Below are positions 1 through 11,152 of a DNA stretch of 64,000 nt, piece by piece. Each line of letters starts with the position of its first letter. Positions within the stretch are counted from its first letter, which is position 1. The DNA comes from Atrichornis clamosus (taxonomy: Eukaryota > Chordata > Aves > Passeriformes > Menuridae): contig WBMZ01010923.1 in NCBI GenBank assembly GCA_013400975.1, positions 1 through 64,000 on the forward strand, in the 5' to 3' direction. The notes beneath the pieces were generated by a model. That model saw only the letters and a program-made list of their open reading frames with translations. It was not told where the DNA came from and searched no databases. Made by a program: the position numbers and the translations under genes.

Positions 1-1312
1 ATTTTTATAAATATAAATATATATTAATGTTATTATAACAAATGGAGAGCAGAGGGAAACAATGCACAGGACAGTTATTTCAGCTTCATCCCTCTTAATC
101 TGAAAGTACTAAAACTTCTGCCAGCAGTAGACTTGACAGAATAATTCTGAGAGCATGCCCACACACACCTCCTACTGTTATGTGATTTAATTTGTTTTTC
201 ACTTTTTTTTCAGGATTTGGAGTATATCTATTCACCATCTTCCATTCAAAATCTAGAAGACACAGACTCCTTGTCTTATATACAAAGTTCATAATGTATA
301 ATCTCGTTAAGCTCAGCGATTATTTTTCAGCTTGGTGAGAATTAATTTATGAACATATATGAAAAAAATACACTCTATCTAGAATTTGATTTGGGAAAAT
401 ATCTATTCATAAAGGTGTCATAAGGTGCACACTACATTAAGCCTATGCTCAAGAGTTTTATCTACTAAGAGACCTTAGCAATCTCTTTTGACTGTGCATG
501 TCTAAAACTACAGCCAGCACATTTTCTTACCCCAGTTTTTATATCAGCACAAGGTCCACAAATGTCTTCTCAGGATTTTGAAGAAATCATGGCATTGCTT
601 TGATTGGCTATGTCAATGTTATGCTGCTAAGAGGACTTTTTTTATACAAACATTAGTTACAATGTTTAGTAATTACCAGTGAGAAGTCAATTTTTTCTAA
701 TTATATACTGCAGCAGAAACTGTTAATTGATAATGATCTATGATTTGCTATTTTTGGCTTAAAGCAGATTCCAGATGAGGATATTTGTATGTTGTAAATC
801 AAGACAAAACAGCCTTAATTAGAACTGCCCACTAGAGTAAGTGATATAATTAAGGGGAAAGTACAGCCTGGGAAGACAAAGAAAATTCTGGAATAAATGA
901 ACACCCATACAAGTTTGATTCATTCACTAAAAACCATATCCATCCAACTTTCAAAACTCTGTCATTGCCTCACCTCATGGATTTTGTTCAGTCACAAAAC
1001 ATCTAAGTTGACTATTTATATATAGTATTTAGTAACAAAAATAATAACAACAGCACTAAAATTTTGTCAGAAGAATAAGAAATATTAAGGATAGTAAAGA
1101 TTTTTTTAAATAGACATTTTTGTAGAATTAAAATTTTGGCAAATGAGAAGGATCTTGAAGAGTGCATTGTTGATTAAGAAATTTGAAGTAAAACAGTTAT
1201 GAACCCAATACTACATTGGGGGGAAAAATCAATCTGAAAATAGTCTTCTCGGAAGAAATGTAATATGCATAGATTTTAAAAGCAAAAATGTGAACAGTTT
1301 TTTGTCTTTCAT
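1..1312. other. AT-rich sequence, no gene recognised
   Basis: This stretch is AT-rich with many short T and A runs and a TA-rich start. I see no CR1 tail, LTR end, tandem array or convincing exon. A 65-codon minus-strand frame near the left edge resembles nothing known and is what chance would give in such sequence. Confidence 0.6.
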
Positions 1313-1562
1313 ATAGAATAACATGTAGAATAACAGAATTGCCTGGTTTGGAAGGGACCTCAAAAATAATCTCATTCCAATCCCCCTGCCATGGGCAGGG
1401 ATATCTTCCACTACCCCAGGTTGTTCCCAGCCCCATCCAACCTGGCCTTGGACACTTCCAGGGAAGGGGTATCCATGATTTCTCTGGGAAACCTGTGCCA
1501 GGGCCTCCCCATCCTCACAGTAAAGAATTTTTTTACTAATATCAAATCTAAAATTACTCTCT
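1313..1562 (-). mobile_element. CR1 LINE 3' end, 5'-truncated
   Basis: Read on the minus strand, this is the last roughly 250 bases of a chicken-repeat-1 (CR1) non-LTR retrotransposon. On the plus strand it opens with the degenerate tail (atagaata, then gtagaataac). The inverted forms of the typical 3' motifs follow: the 'gaagggacct' block, 'cctgccatgggcagggat', 'ccaacctggccttggacact' and 'cctgtgccagggcctcccc'. Similarity fades near 1562, so the copy is strongly 5'-truncated, as is usual for CR1. It holds no functional reading frame; the short frames over it on both strands are by-products of its GC-rich sequence. Confidence 0.9.
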
Positions 1563-2404
1563 GAGATCCAGTGCCAGGCCTGTGTGGAACATAGACGTTG
1601 CATCCTCTCATTCATCATCCTTTTAGTCTTCCCCAGTGCCCACATTTCCATTATTTCCCTTGGGAGAAGATTCCAGCTGAGAAGAGCAGAAGCATTGACA
1701 GACAAACAGCAGATCCACCATGAGGGTAAGAACTGCTGAGTGCAGACAAAACTTCTTCCATTAAGAGTTTAGGCACTACTTTCAATAATATTATGGATTT
1801 CATGAAATTTTTGGTAGAAGAAGAGTTGAAACAGAAGAAAATCGCTGAATTTTGAGAAATCAACACAACAGATACTGATTTAACCCCGAATAAATATGAC
1901 AAATAGAGGTGAAAGAAGATTTCTTTATATGTGTGTGTCAAGGCAACGTGGCCTGCTTACATTCAGGTTTGTTTCCTTTAGCACAACATAAATAGAAGAT
2001 GTTTTTCCAGAGAAACACCTTGGAAGAGAGAGCTTTATGAGATCACTTCTGACAGGGCTTGAGGCACTCTTCATAGCAATATGTCTGCAGACTGCCATTC
2101 CTGACTGCTTCTTAAAGAGAAAACTGCTGCTACTGGGAGGCTTTTCATATTTTTTGTGTTACTGCATCTCTTCTGTATGACAAAGCAACAACACAACTGA
2201 GATGTGAAACGTGTATTCGTGCAGTCCTTTCACCTCCACCATGATTATGTGTTTTCTTCTCTATTGTTGATGGAAATTCTGGCGCCATTCATAAGCTTTT
2301 AAGTGTCAGCCAGAAAGATTAACGGGCAGCAGAATAACAATTAGATTTCATTTCTATTTTATATTTAGAAAACAAATGTGAGTGTATTACCATAAGGTCA
2401 TATT
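1563..2404. other. Unique sequence between two CR1 copies
   Basis: No repeat family or exon is recognised. The first 140 bases are less AT-rich than the rest and could be a decayed continuation of the neighbouring CR1, but I cannot match them. A 96-codon minus-strand frame across 1651-1941 has no recognisable motif. Confidence 0.5.
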
Positions 2405-3015
2405 ATCACAGTGTCAGAGAATGGTTGAGGTTGAAAGTGATCACCCCCTGCTCCAGCAGGGCCACCTACAGCCACTTGCCCAGGACCATGTCCAGATGGC
2501 TTTTGAATATCCCCAAGGAGGGAAACTCCACAACCCCTCTGGACAACCTGTGCCCGTGCTCAGTCATCCCCACAGTTAGAAAGTCTCTCCTTAAATTCAG
2601 ACTAAGTTTCCTGTGTTGTGCTTTGTATCCTTTTCCTCTTGTCTGGATGAGCCTGGGTGAGGTTTTTTTTTGTGTGCTCTCCTTTCAGGTGTTTACATAT
2701 GGATAGCATTCTCCCTGAGTTAGTTTAAACAGTCCCATCCCTGTTAGCTGTTCCTCCTGTGAGCTGTTGCAGGCCCTCACCCACCTTAGTGCCCTTCCCT
2801 GGACTCTCTGCAGTGTGTCCGTGTCCCTGCTGCACTGAGAGATGGACACAGCACTTCAGGCGTGGCCGAGTAAAGGGGAATGGTCACCTCCCTTCCCTCC
2901 ACCGGTGGCAGCACTCCTGAAACCCTGGAAGGACACTGCTGTGCTTTGCCACAAGGACATGTTGCTGGCTTGTGTACACCAGGATCACCAAGGCTTTCTC
3001 TACGAAGCTGATTAC
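2405..3015 (-). mobile_element. CR1 LINE fragment, about 0.6 kb
   Basis: This is a minus-strand CR1 copy reaching into the end of ORF2. Near the tail the plus strand shows 'agagaatggttgaggttg', 'ctccagcagggccacct' and 'ggacaacctgtgcccgtgct'. Further on come the upstream CR1 motifs in inverted form, such as 'cttccctggactctctgcag', 'gatggacacagcacttcagg' and 'acatgttgctggcttgtg'. The part around 2650-2750 fits poorly and may hold an insertion or heavy decay. The frames are broken, so no product is expected. This family has a different 3' sequence from the copy at 1.3 kb. Confidence 0.85.
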
Positions 3016-4139
3016 AAGATAAATTAGATTTCTGATAATTTAACATATATAATGATGGGGCAGTATTGACAAATGGTGATGGTATGCTTTGGAAATTCAT
3101 TACTTTATTCCTTCTTTCTCTTTTTAGGCCTAGTTCAGAATGAATTTGTGTGGGTAAATCTGGGATGCTACTCTGAATCATGCCATAAAGGACCTTCTCC
3201 TCGGTGGATTTTGGTGAGATGTTTTGCTGATTAAGTTCTTAGTCTATGGGCCTGCTTTTAGAGGTGAATTTGATTACACCTTACTGTGTTCCCAATGTGC
3301 GGTTGGCAATACCGGACTACACACAGGGTTCCTGAAATATTGAGGACAGGGAAAAGGCTTTCAAGAAATCCTTTGATCTTCTCCTTTGTTTCTAGCTAGA
3401 GTTTTGATCCTACTGTTTTTAGCAAAACGGTAAAAATCTCTATTAGTCTTACAGAACTCCATTAGGTTTAGTTAAATGTGAGTCTGTATGTCAAAAACAT
3501 TTCCAGATATTTAGAGAATTCCATTTTACTGGCTTAGATTAGAAAGTAGCTTCCAAGTTTCATTTGCACAGTATTTGTTCAGGTGAAACACAGAAATAGT
3601 TTGATTACAGCCAAAGTTTTCGTTTAAGATGCAAGGCGAACATACTAATATGTATCAGAGCTCAACATCTGGCAAAAATTATTTTTACTAATTTTAATTT
3701 AGATTGCTTAGTCTTGTAAGACTGCGGGCAGTCCCTAGACTTTTATCCTTCTTAGGATGCAGCAGAGCAATGGTGTTGCCTATTAGTTTTTCCAATCATT
3801 TACTACTCTCAAGGGTGAAAAAAATGAGCAGTTGTCTTCAGAGCATTAGAGAGTGTTCACCTGATGAAGAAACACAGAAACCAACCAGGATCACGATACA
3901 GTTAAGTTTTTTTTTTTTGCAGTGAAGTAACAGACCTGAGTGAAAACCAAAAAAGGGCATGCAGGTGTGTCTGACAGCTACATGGAGAAAAAAAGAACAA
4001 AGAAAGAATTAAACTGTGAACAGGACGAAGGAGGTGGTAAATCTGTACTGTTGTCTGTGCCGCTCTAGAGAGAAATATGAAAAGCCTTGTATGACAAAAC
4101 AGCCACGGCACACACCTAACTGAATGTCAGGTCCCAGAA
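3016..4139. other. Unique AT-rich sequence
   Basis: No repeat family is recognised. There is a poly-T run near 3907-3920. Short frames on both strands (about 70 codons) resemble no known protein. Confidence 0.5.
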
Positions 4140-4440
4140 GCAGTAATGCCGGGGCGTTCCATGCAGACTAATTAGCACGGCTTCCCTACAAGGCTAATTA
4201 GCAAACTTGAGCCCAGGAGTTGGTGTGTCGCTGGGGTACCTCAATGCCTGTGCAGCTGTTCTGTTCCCGAGCCCACAGTGAACCCGTCCAGAGGCAGCTC
4301 AAGCAGCGCTGCAGAGCCCTGCAATAATTCCCAAAGGCTCCGCGGCTGGTTACGCACCGGAGGAGAAACGCCTCGCTGAACAGGCCTGCGGTGTCACAAG
4401 TCACACCCGAGGAGCGGCGACCAGGCTGTGCAAAGGCGAG
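4140..4440. promoter_or_regulatory. CpG-rich patch with paired CTAATTAGCA motifs (candidate regulatory element)
   Basis: About 18 CpG dinucleotides fall in roughly 300 bases, inside sequence that otherwise has very few. At its left end the 10-mer CTAATTAGCA occurs twice in direct orientation, at 4168-4177 and 4194-4203. The starts are 26 bases apart, and each copy contains the palindrome CTAATTAG. TAATTA cores are bound by many homeodomain factors, so clustered sites would fit an enhancer. No TATA box, clear start or splice signal lets me call a promoter. A decayed GC-rich transposon is an alternative. Confidence 0.35.
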
Positions 4441-5938
4441 CAGATGGAAAGAGCAGATGATGTCTCTCGAGATCTGTGGCAGAATTTTCTCTACGTCTTC
4501 TCTTCCTTGGTCTTGTAACGCAATTTAACAGTCTTTGATGTGTCTAACAGGTTTGTCTTCTAACCCTCCTTGGAACTTTGCTTAGAACTATTTTTATTTT
4601 TTTTTCCCATGGGTTAAAGCAAGGAAAATGGTGTGGGAGGATTTGTTGTTTTTCAGAGACATGTTTTTAAATTATAATTTGATAATTGTGAACGGTGAAT
4701 AAGAACTAAATGCATTTATATTTAATTACAATATATTGTAAAGTCTTCCCTAGTGAGAAAAATCCCACTTTAAAGCAAGAAAGTGGCATAATATGCAAAA
4801 TTAAAAAAAATATTTTATCCACAAAGAGAAAACCTGCAGGAATGCTATTAGCATCTCAGTAGGACACCCATTATACTAATATATGTATCATTCAGAAAGC
4901 CTAAGTAAAGGAAAAAAATTACATTCCATAGATTGGACAGCCTAAGTACACCCAGAGCATATAATTAATTCAATGATGTGAGGCTATATTTATTAAGTAA
5001 TTTTTTTTCACACTAATATTCAAGATTATGCTTAATTAAGGTTATTGGATGAGGAATTCATATTTAGCTATTTTGTGTTATATTTTTAGAGGTACCAACA
5101 TTCAGAAACTGTGCTAAATGTATTACATTAGGTAAATAAGTTAATGCAAAAAAATCTTCAGTTAACATAAAGTCCCCCCCAATTTAAAAAAAATCAAAAT
5201 ATGGTAAAATATGCTTGCAGCAGAAGTAATTTAATACAATATACCTCTTTCAATTTTCAATGTTTTTTTCTACAAATAAAAAATATTTTTTTCAACTGCA
5301 TTCCTTGCATGAAAGAATTTAAATGGCTTTGGCTCTGTTGATGAAAGCAGGAAATTAAATCCTATCTAAAACCTCTGGATACGTCTGTTCAATTCAATAA
5401 CATCTTTAGCTCTTAAATAAATATCCCATTGAAAATCTATCAATCCCAAGCATGCATAGAGATGATCAGCTGTTGACTCAGCACTAATATGAGGTGTAAG
5501 AGCTTTCACATAAAAATGTGATTACATCCCTCTGTGATTTCCAGAGATACGAGTTTTAAGTATACAAATCCAGAAAGAAATTCACTGCTGAAATTAGTAG
5601 TGATTTTTTGATGAGAAAATTTTGAAAACTGCAAACACCAAGTGATCCAAACAAGATAACTATGTAGGCAAAAGACACAGCCTAAAGGAAGGCTGAAATA
5701 TCAAACCCACGCTGAGTAACAAGTGGATAAGAGAAACAATCACTGATGTAGTCCTGTCTCCCAGAGACATTACCCATCAAGAAACACTGCCTTACAATGT
5801 GAAGAATGTTGTCTCTTGAAGAAACCTAAGACAGGATCACAAAATAACCAGGAGGTAGAAGATTAATCTGGAGTTCCTTTTAAACTAATAAATCCTATTC
5901 AGGCTCAAGCAGTGAATTCATAACTACAGCCTTCTTAA
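4441..5938. other. Strongly AT-rich sequence, no gene recognised
   Basis: There are long stretches of A and T with many AATTAA-type words and homopolymers. No transposon end, tandem array or coding frame is visible. Confidence 0.6.
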
Positions 5939-6363
5939 GTATGGGCAGGTGTCTGCCCTGGGTTTGGCTGGGCCAGAGTTGTTTTTTCCTTTGTGGGTGG
6001 CACAGTGCTGTGTTTTGGATTCAGAGTGGGAAGGATATTGGTAACACACAGATTTTTGGCTGTTGCTCACTTGTGCTTACCCCAAGTCAAGGAATTCTCA
6101 GTGTCCCACGCCCTGCTAGTGAGGAAATGCACAAAACATTGGGAGAGAGCATGGCCAGGACAGCTGAGCCAAACTGTCCAAAGGGATATTCCGCACCTTG
6201 GAACATCATGACCAATTTATAACCCGGGGGGCATTACCCGGAAAGGGGCTGGTTGCTGGGTTTTTTTTTTCCTCTTGATTCCCCTCCCCACCAGGAAGGT
6301 GGGGAGAGCCTGAGGGGCTGTGTGGTGTTTAGTTTCTGTCTGGGGTTGAACCACGACCGTGTC
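5939..6363 (+). mobile_element. Solo LTR, ERVL-like avian endogenous retrovirus, shortened
   Basis: The 5' part carries the family's hallmark order: 'ggtttggctgggccagagtt', then 'gtgttttggattcagagtg', a 'ggtaacacacagatttttgg' block, 'gtcaaggaattctcag', and 'ccaaagggatattccgcacc'. A TATA-like word TTTATAA follows at about 6217-6223, where the LTR promoter is expected. The right end reads 'ctggggttgaaccacgacc', the usual LTR terminus next to a primer-binding site. No internal retroviral sequence flanks it, so it is a solo LTR. It is shorter than I expect for the family (about 0.4 kb), with the region after the TATA word reduced. The 6-mer TCTTAA lies just outside both ends (5933-5938 and 6361-6366) and could be a target duplication, though 5 bp is more usual for ERVL. 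Confidence 0.8.
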
Positions 6364-7414
6364 TTAATACTCTTTACTAAAATCTCAGAGCAGAGGTCAC
6401 GTTAACGCACAAAGGCAAGGACTGGATATCTCCAGGGCCTTCTCACCCTGCAAACAACCTGCCAGGTGAATGTTGTCTTAAAGAGTTGGAAGCTCAATAT
6501 CAAAAACTTGCTAATGCTAAGCAGCAAGAGAAGTACCTAGGTAGTCAGGAGGGGAAAGGAATTACTGTCATCCACGTAATTCATAGTCCCAAGCTCTCTG
6601 TGCCTCAGACTTAAGCCCCATATGTTGTTGGTATCCTTAAGCAACATCTGTTCTTTCCCTTTTCCACAGCATTGATTAAACACAGACTTAAATCAATGCA
6701 TGGTAAACAGCATTCCTAATCATAAGACATTTCCATCAGGCAAATATGATCACAGCTTCATCAGGCTTTGTTCAGGGACTATTTCCCGTTTTGAGATCCG
6801 TGTGATGATAAAGCAGAGTTAATTTTGTGTATTTTTAGTTATACTCATCAAAACCTTTTGTGATAGTCTCTTTAGTTGCACTTTTCTGTTCTAACTCTGC
6901 ACTGACAATGGCAGTACTGTTACTGTCTTAATTACTGGGACTGAAGGCTTGGGGGTTTGGGTTGTTGGGTATTTTTTCCTCTTAAAAATCTTTTATTTAG
7001 GAGGACAGTGCACAAACCTTTCCCAGAAAAACCAAAGACAAGCCATATGCAAGAAGAAAACCAAGCACTTTGACAAATCTCTGTGTGTTTTTTGTTCTTA
7101 AGACTGCAGGAGTGATACCAAGTAGGCTCTCTTGTTTCAGATATACAGCATCCTATTTTCTTTGTCAGACACAATAAATACACACTAGTTCTTTCCCACA
7201 GTGGATTAGGTTGCCAAACACAAACCAAAGCTGGAAAAATGCCCAGGATGTCAGGCTGCAGAGGTGCTCTTGTATTAATATCCGTTTTCTCCAAGGTACT
7301 TCTAAAATATTACGTTCCTGCATCTTCAGCATATTGACTCCTGCTTCACTGAAATGTTTTATTAGAGTTGGTTGAATTTCTCAATAACTTGGGCTAGTTC
7401 AGGCATATCCAAAC
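6364..7414. other. Unique sequence, no gene recognised
   Basis: There is no recognised repeat. A 120-codon minus-strand frame (6932-7294) resembles no family I know. It lacks a domain signature, and its composition follows the local sequence. Confidence 0.5.
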
Positions 7415-7580
7415 GTGCACAGAGAAGCTGTGGAATCTCCATCCTTGGACTTACATGGCATTTGACTGTGCACGGCCCTGAAGAACCTGCTGAAATATCA
7501 AAGCTGACCCTGCTTGAGAGGGGAGCTGTGCCAGAAAACCTTCCAAGGTTCCTTCCATCCCAAATGTTTCTATGATTCTG
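7415..7580 (+). mobile_element. CR1 LINE 3' end fragment
   Basis: A short plus-strand CR1 terminus. It shows 'agaagctgtggaatctccat', then 'ctgaccctgcttgagagggg', then 'aaggttccttccatccc', ending in the tail 'tttctatgattctg'. Only about 165 bases remain, with at least one internal gap relative to the usual spacing. The 'ctgcttgagagggg' form marks a different subfamily from the copies at 21.6 and 36.3 kb. Confidence 0.8.
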
Positions 7581-8545
7581 AAATGTTCCCACCACATCTA
7601 TTACCCTTGTCACTTCCTTGTGCACACAATGTTGAAGTTTTGCCAAGAAAACTCGGTGGTTTGAGAGGTGGGATCTGGTTACAACACAGGACCACGAGTC
7701 AGGGATGTTTGGTTTCACTTAATTGGATTCCACCCATGGAGTTCGTGATCCTTCATCCTCATTTTCCTCTCTCTTTGTTTAGAGTCTATATGGATTATTT
7801 AAGTCAAATCAGAAAGTTATCATAATTCCAGAAAGTCACTTTAGAGCTCATTCTGTTCTCTACAGCAAGGTTTGTCTCATTTGTGCTGCAAAGTATAACT
7901 GAGAACAACAAAAACTTTTTCTAAATTTGTGTTTAATGCAAATAATTTGAAAACTTAGTCTTTCAAATTATTGCTTTAAACAAATTATTTTAAAAGAATT
8001 ATTTTTATATGGAAATTTAAAAAAATCTATTAAAAACTTCAACATTCTGTTTACTAACAGCCTGTAAGTATCATCACTTACAATTTTGACATCCCTACCA
8101 ATAATCTCTTAATTAGAAAATGTTATTTTTAGGCTTGTATTGTTATAGAAAATAGCAGCCAAATTATAAAATAATTTGCTGAATTATGAACAAATGGTAC
8201 TCTGAGAACTTTATCCACTCTCCCACAATAAATTGATCTCAAGGAAATTTAAAATAATTTACTAAAGTGATGCTTAGTGTGTCATTTAGGCAAGTGACTA
8301 TCTTATAAATCAGTCTGAAATTATACTATACAATTGTAAGAGAATTTTATATGCAAAGAAATTTACTGTGCTCATTGTTTTTCTCTTGTCTCTGCACAAC
8401 AAAACCTGCCATTTTTGACACAGCCAGGAAATCAGATTATCTCTGGGAGTTCGTATTTAAATATGCTCTTCACATCTACTGAGGGAAAAATGCTCAGATT
8501 TTGAATATTTTTGATGGAATACTTCATAAGCGAAGCACACGCTCC
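7581..8545. other. AT-rich sequence, no gene recognised
   Basis: Very AT-rich, especially 7900-8300, with A and T runs. Nothing recognisable as repeat, RNA gene or exon. Confidence 0.55.
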
Positions 8546-8720
8546 CTGAGGGATTGTGCCACTATTTCCATTTAATTAAGCTGATTAAATTAAAGTGAAT
8601 GGTGGTCTAACCTCATAAGGAAAATATATTTCATTTATGAAAACTGTTGCCGTTCATTCCGCTGTATGGCATGTGCAGCACATAATGCCTTCCGTACGAG
8701 ATTCCAGCTTTCCTAACAAG
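8546..8720. promoter_or_regulatory. Candidate conserved noncoding block
   Basis: A non-repetitive block with mixed composition inside AT-rich flanks. It has homeodomain-type words (TTAATTAA, GATTAAATTAAA) near 8573-8593 and several CpGs from 8648 to 8700. It has the look of a conserved noncoding element, but conservation cannot be tested here. No reading frame or splice signal supports an exon. Confidence 0.2.
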
Positions 8721-9174
8721 TTATTTGTTATACAAGGTTTAAGGTGAACTTGAACATTCGAAAAACTTCTTTACGTCTGCACGTATTACCTTAAAGATAC
8801 CAGAGTCTCTTTCTCCTACCCCCTGGTTACAGACTGTAGTGGGGACAGGGAGCATGTAAAGATACCTTTCAAAAATACTACAATTCTGTGCAGCGGCTCT
8901 GCGTGCATTTAGCCAAGGGAAAAACTCTTGTCAGAGTTCCCCTGCTACCCTCAGGACCAACAAGAATCTTAGGGGAAGCACCACACCATCCCTCGAGGGA
9001 TTTGATGTAAACAAACCGAGTATGATACATCTAGGTCACACACTGGATAAAATAAACATACTTGAAGACAACAGGTCTGGACCCTATAGTCCTTTAGTCT
9101 GTTTCAGAAAGGCTTACTTTTCCTATATTTCATGCAATAGGCACTTTGAAATAGCTACAAGCCCAGGAACTCAG

Positions 9175-9289
9175 GTTTTTTTCTGTTGTTTCTGTTTGGA
9201 TTTTTTTCCCTTGGCTTTTGTTTTGTGTTTCTTTGTTGTGTGGTTTTTAGGGTGGGTTTTTTTTTTCTTTTTCCTTTTTTTTTTTTTAA
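9175..9289. repeat. T/G-rich low-complexity tract
   Basis: About 115 bases are almost wholly T with scattered G and C on the plus strand, including T runs of ten or more near 9257 and 9276. It ends about 80 bases before a minus-strand CR1. It could be an expanded poly-A tail of a minus-strand retrocopy, though I recognise no retrocopied gene beside it. Confidence 0.8.
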
Positions 9290-9368
9290 TGATTCTGTGA
9301 CTTTTACCCAAAGGAAAATAAACAAAGTTAATGCCAGATTCTGGGCTGATGAGATAGAAGGGGAAAAC

Positions 9369-9778
9369 AGAATCACAGAATCACTGAAACTGGGAAGCAT
9401 CTCTTGAGATCAGCTTGTCCAACCCCATGCTCAGGCAGGGCCAGCCAAAGCAGATTATCCAGGCCTCTGTACAGCCAAGTTTTGTATTTCCCCATAGACA
9501 GAAACTCCATGGCCTCTCTGAGCTTCCTGTTCCAGTGCTTGATCAGCGTTGCAAGTCAAAAAAACCCATTTTCTTGCATTCACGTGAAATTTCTTGCGTG
9601 TCAGTTTGTAGCCACTGCATCTCGTTCCTGTCACTGGATATTGCTGAGAAGAGGATGCCACCTTCCTCGTTGGCTGCTTCAGGATGGAATCCCAGCTCTC
9701 TCAATTTCTCCTCATATGAAAGATGTTCAATCCCTGAAAAACCCCAGTGAGCCTGTGCTGAACCCATTCCATTTGTCC
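9369..9778 (-). mobile_element. CR1 LINE 3' portion, inverted partner of the next CR1
   Basis: On the plus strand it opens with the tail 'agaatcacagaatcactg', then 'catgctcaggcagggcc' and 'aaactccatggcctctctga'. The inverted upstream motifs follow ('ctctcaatttctcctcatat', 'gctgaacccattccatttgt'), which correspond to the end of ORF2. The element is 5'-truncated at about 9778, where an oppositely oriented CR1 begins without a spacer. The frames are broken. Confidence 0.85.
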
Positions 9779-9925
9779 AGGGAAGCTGTGGATGTGCCAA
9801 CCCTGGAAATCTTCAAGGCCAGGTTGGATGGGGCCCTGAACAACCTGAAAGGTGACCCTTCTTATGGCAGGAGGGTGGAGTGGGATGATCTTTAAGGTTC
9901 CTTCCAACCCAAACCATTCTAGGAT
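9779..9925 (+). mobile_element. CR1 LINE 3' end
   Basis: A plus-strand CR1 terminus: 'agggaagctgtggatgtgcc', 'cttcaaggccaggttggatg', 'gggatgatctttaaggttcc', and the tail 'ccaaaccattctagg'. It abuts the minus-strand copy head to head. Because each half carries its own 3' end, these are two insertions rather than one inverted element. Confidence 0.9.
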
Positions 9926-11029
9926 GCTTCCAAGAAGAACTCTGAAAAAGTTGGATTCTGCTTTTCTGAGGCTGTGGGCCTACATTTCCCCCTCTTTAGT
10001 GTTTCTGCTGTGTGGATTTCACTCTCTTGTTAGAGGATACATTTCTGGATAGGTTTACATTTTAGAACTTTGGTTCTAATTTTTGGTTTTGTCCTATTGC
10101 AGAGTTCATCTCTTAACAGCAGAATCAGTGTAACTGCAGTAGAATTGTTTGATTTTTCTTTAAATTTTCCTTATCTTAAAATTTTTTTTTTTTTAAAGCA
10201 GAGCCATTTGTCACATGGATTACCTCAGGTTCTCAAGACACAAAGCACCCAAAGGCCTTCAAAGTTCTATACTCAGCAATCAGATTCCTTTTATATTATG
10301 TTCCCTCGTTCCTTTTTTCCACAAAGAATAATGTTCCTTAAGTTCCTTTTCTTGTCTCAGAGGATTATTAAAGAGAAAAGAAAAAAAGATCAAGAAAGAT
10401 GTAGTAAAGACATTTTCAAAAGAAAATTATTAGCAGATTATCTGCTCTCTGTGTGTGTGTAACACTGTGAGTTCCTTTAGCACTTTGTTGAAGCATCCCA
10501 AGGGTGGTTAGGAGACCTCATGGTGAGGAAGAACACAACCCTAATCCTTCCATTGTAGGTTTCAGCAATATTTATCCCCCCAAAAAAATTAAAATTCAAA
10601 GTGTCTTTTTTATCAGTTTTTTCTTGCAACATCAACAATTAACCATTAATAATAATAATAATAAGTATGTATTGCATTCAAAGTTAATGTGCAAACCTTA
10701 AAAGGAAAAAATGAAAAAGAAATATCTTAAAAGGAAGTTTTCTTTAAAACCAGATTTAAGATAACAGAATATATTCTAAAGAGCATCTGAGAATCAGTAT
10801 GAACAGTTTCCCTCAAAAAATAAATCCTAGTTGATAGACCACTCTTCATATATTCTTTCAAGCAATGCATTAGAAAAGATTGATTTATGATATAATTAAA
10901 TTCGAGGAAAATCAAATCACATACTTCCTTGTTAAAATCAATTTTTTATAGATTTTTTTAGTCTGGAATTTTGGTTTATTTTCCTGTCCAAAACTTTATG
11001 TCAAAATAAAATGCTGTGTTTAGCACTAG
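9926..11029. other. Unique AT-rich sequence with a short TAA microsatellite
   Basis: No gene is recognised. It contains a T/A run at about 10180-10196 and a (TAA)n array at 10647-10664. A 130-codon plus-strand frame (10070-10462) runs through T-rich sequence and resembles nothing known. Confidence 0.55.
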
Positions 11030-11152
11030 TGTGACCTCACCTTGTGTATTGTGAGCAGCTCTGGGGCCCACGATTTAATTCCTGGGATGTGTCCAGAGTA
11101 GGACTGGAGAGAGGGCTGGAAGGAAAATCCCATGAGGAGGTGCTGAGGACTC
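11030..11152 (+). mobile_element. CR1 LINE internal fragment (end of ORF2)
   Basis: It matches the CR1 region just upstream of the 3' UTR: 'gtgacctcaccttgtgtatt', 'gcagctctggggccca', 'gtgtccagagtaggactgga' and 'tgaggaggtgctgaggact'. No CR1 tail follows, so the copy has lost its 3' end or been cut by a later event. It is old and divergent. Confidence 0.65.

Noticed and set aside
1229..1705. 158-codon minus-strand open frame
   Set aside because: Most of it is CR1 3' UTR sequence, which is noncoding in the element.
6932..7294. 120-codon minus-strand open frame outside repeats
   Set aside because: No recognisable domain, no splice or promoter context, and within chance length for this amount of sequence.
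9404..9895. 163-codon plus-strand open frame
   Set aside because: It runs antisense through one CR1 and into another of opposite orientation, so it cannot be an ancestral coding sequence.
9369..9925. Twin-priming inversion of a single CR1
   Set aside because: Both halves carry a 3' end, which a single inverted insertion cannot give.
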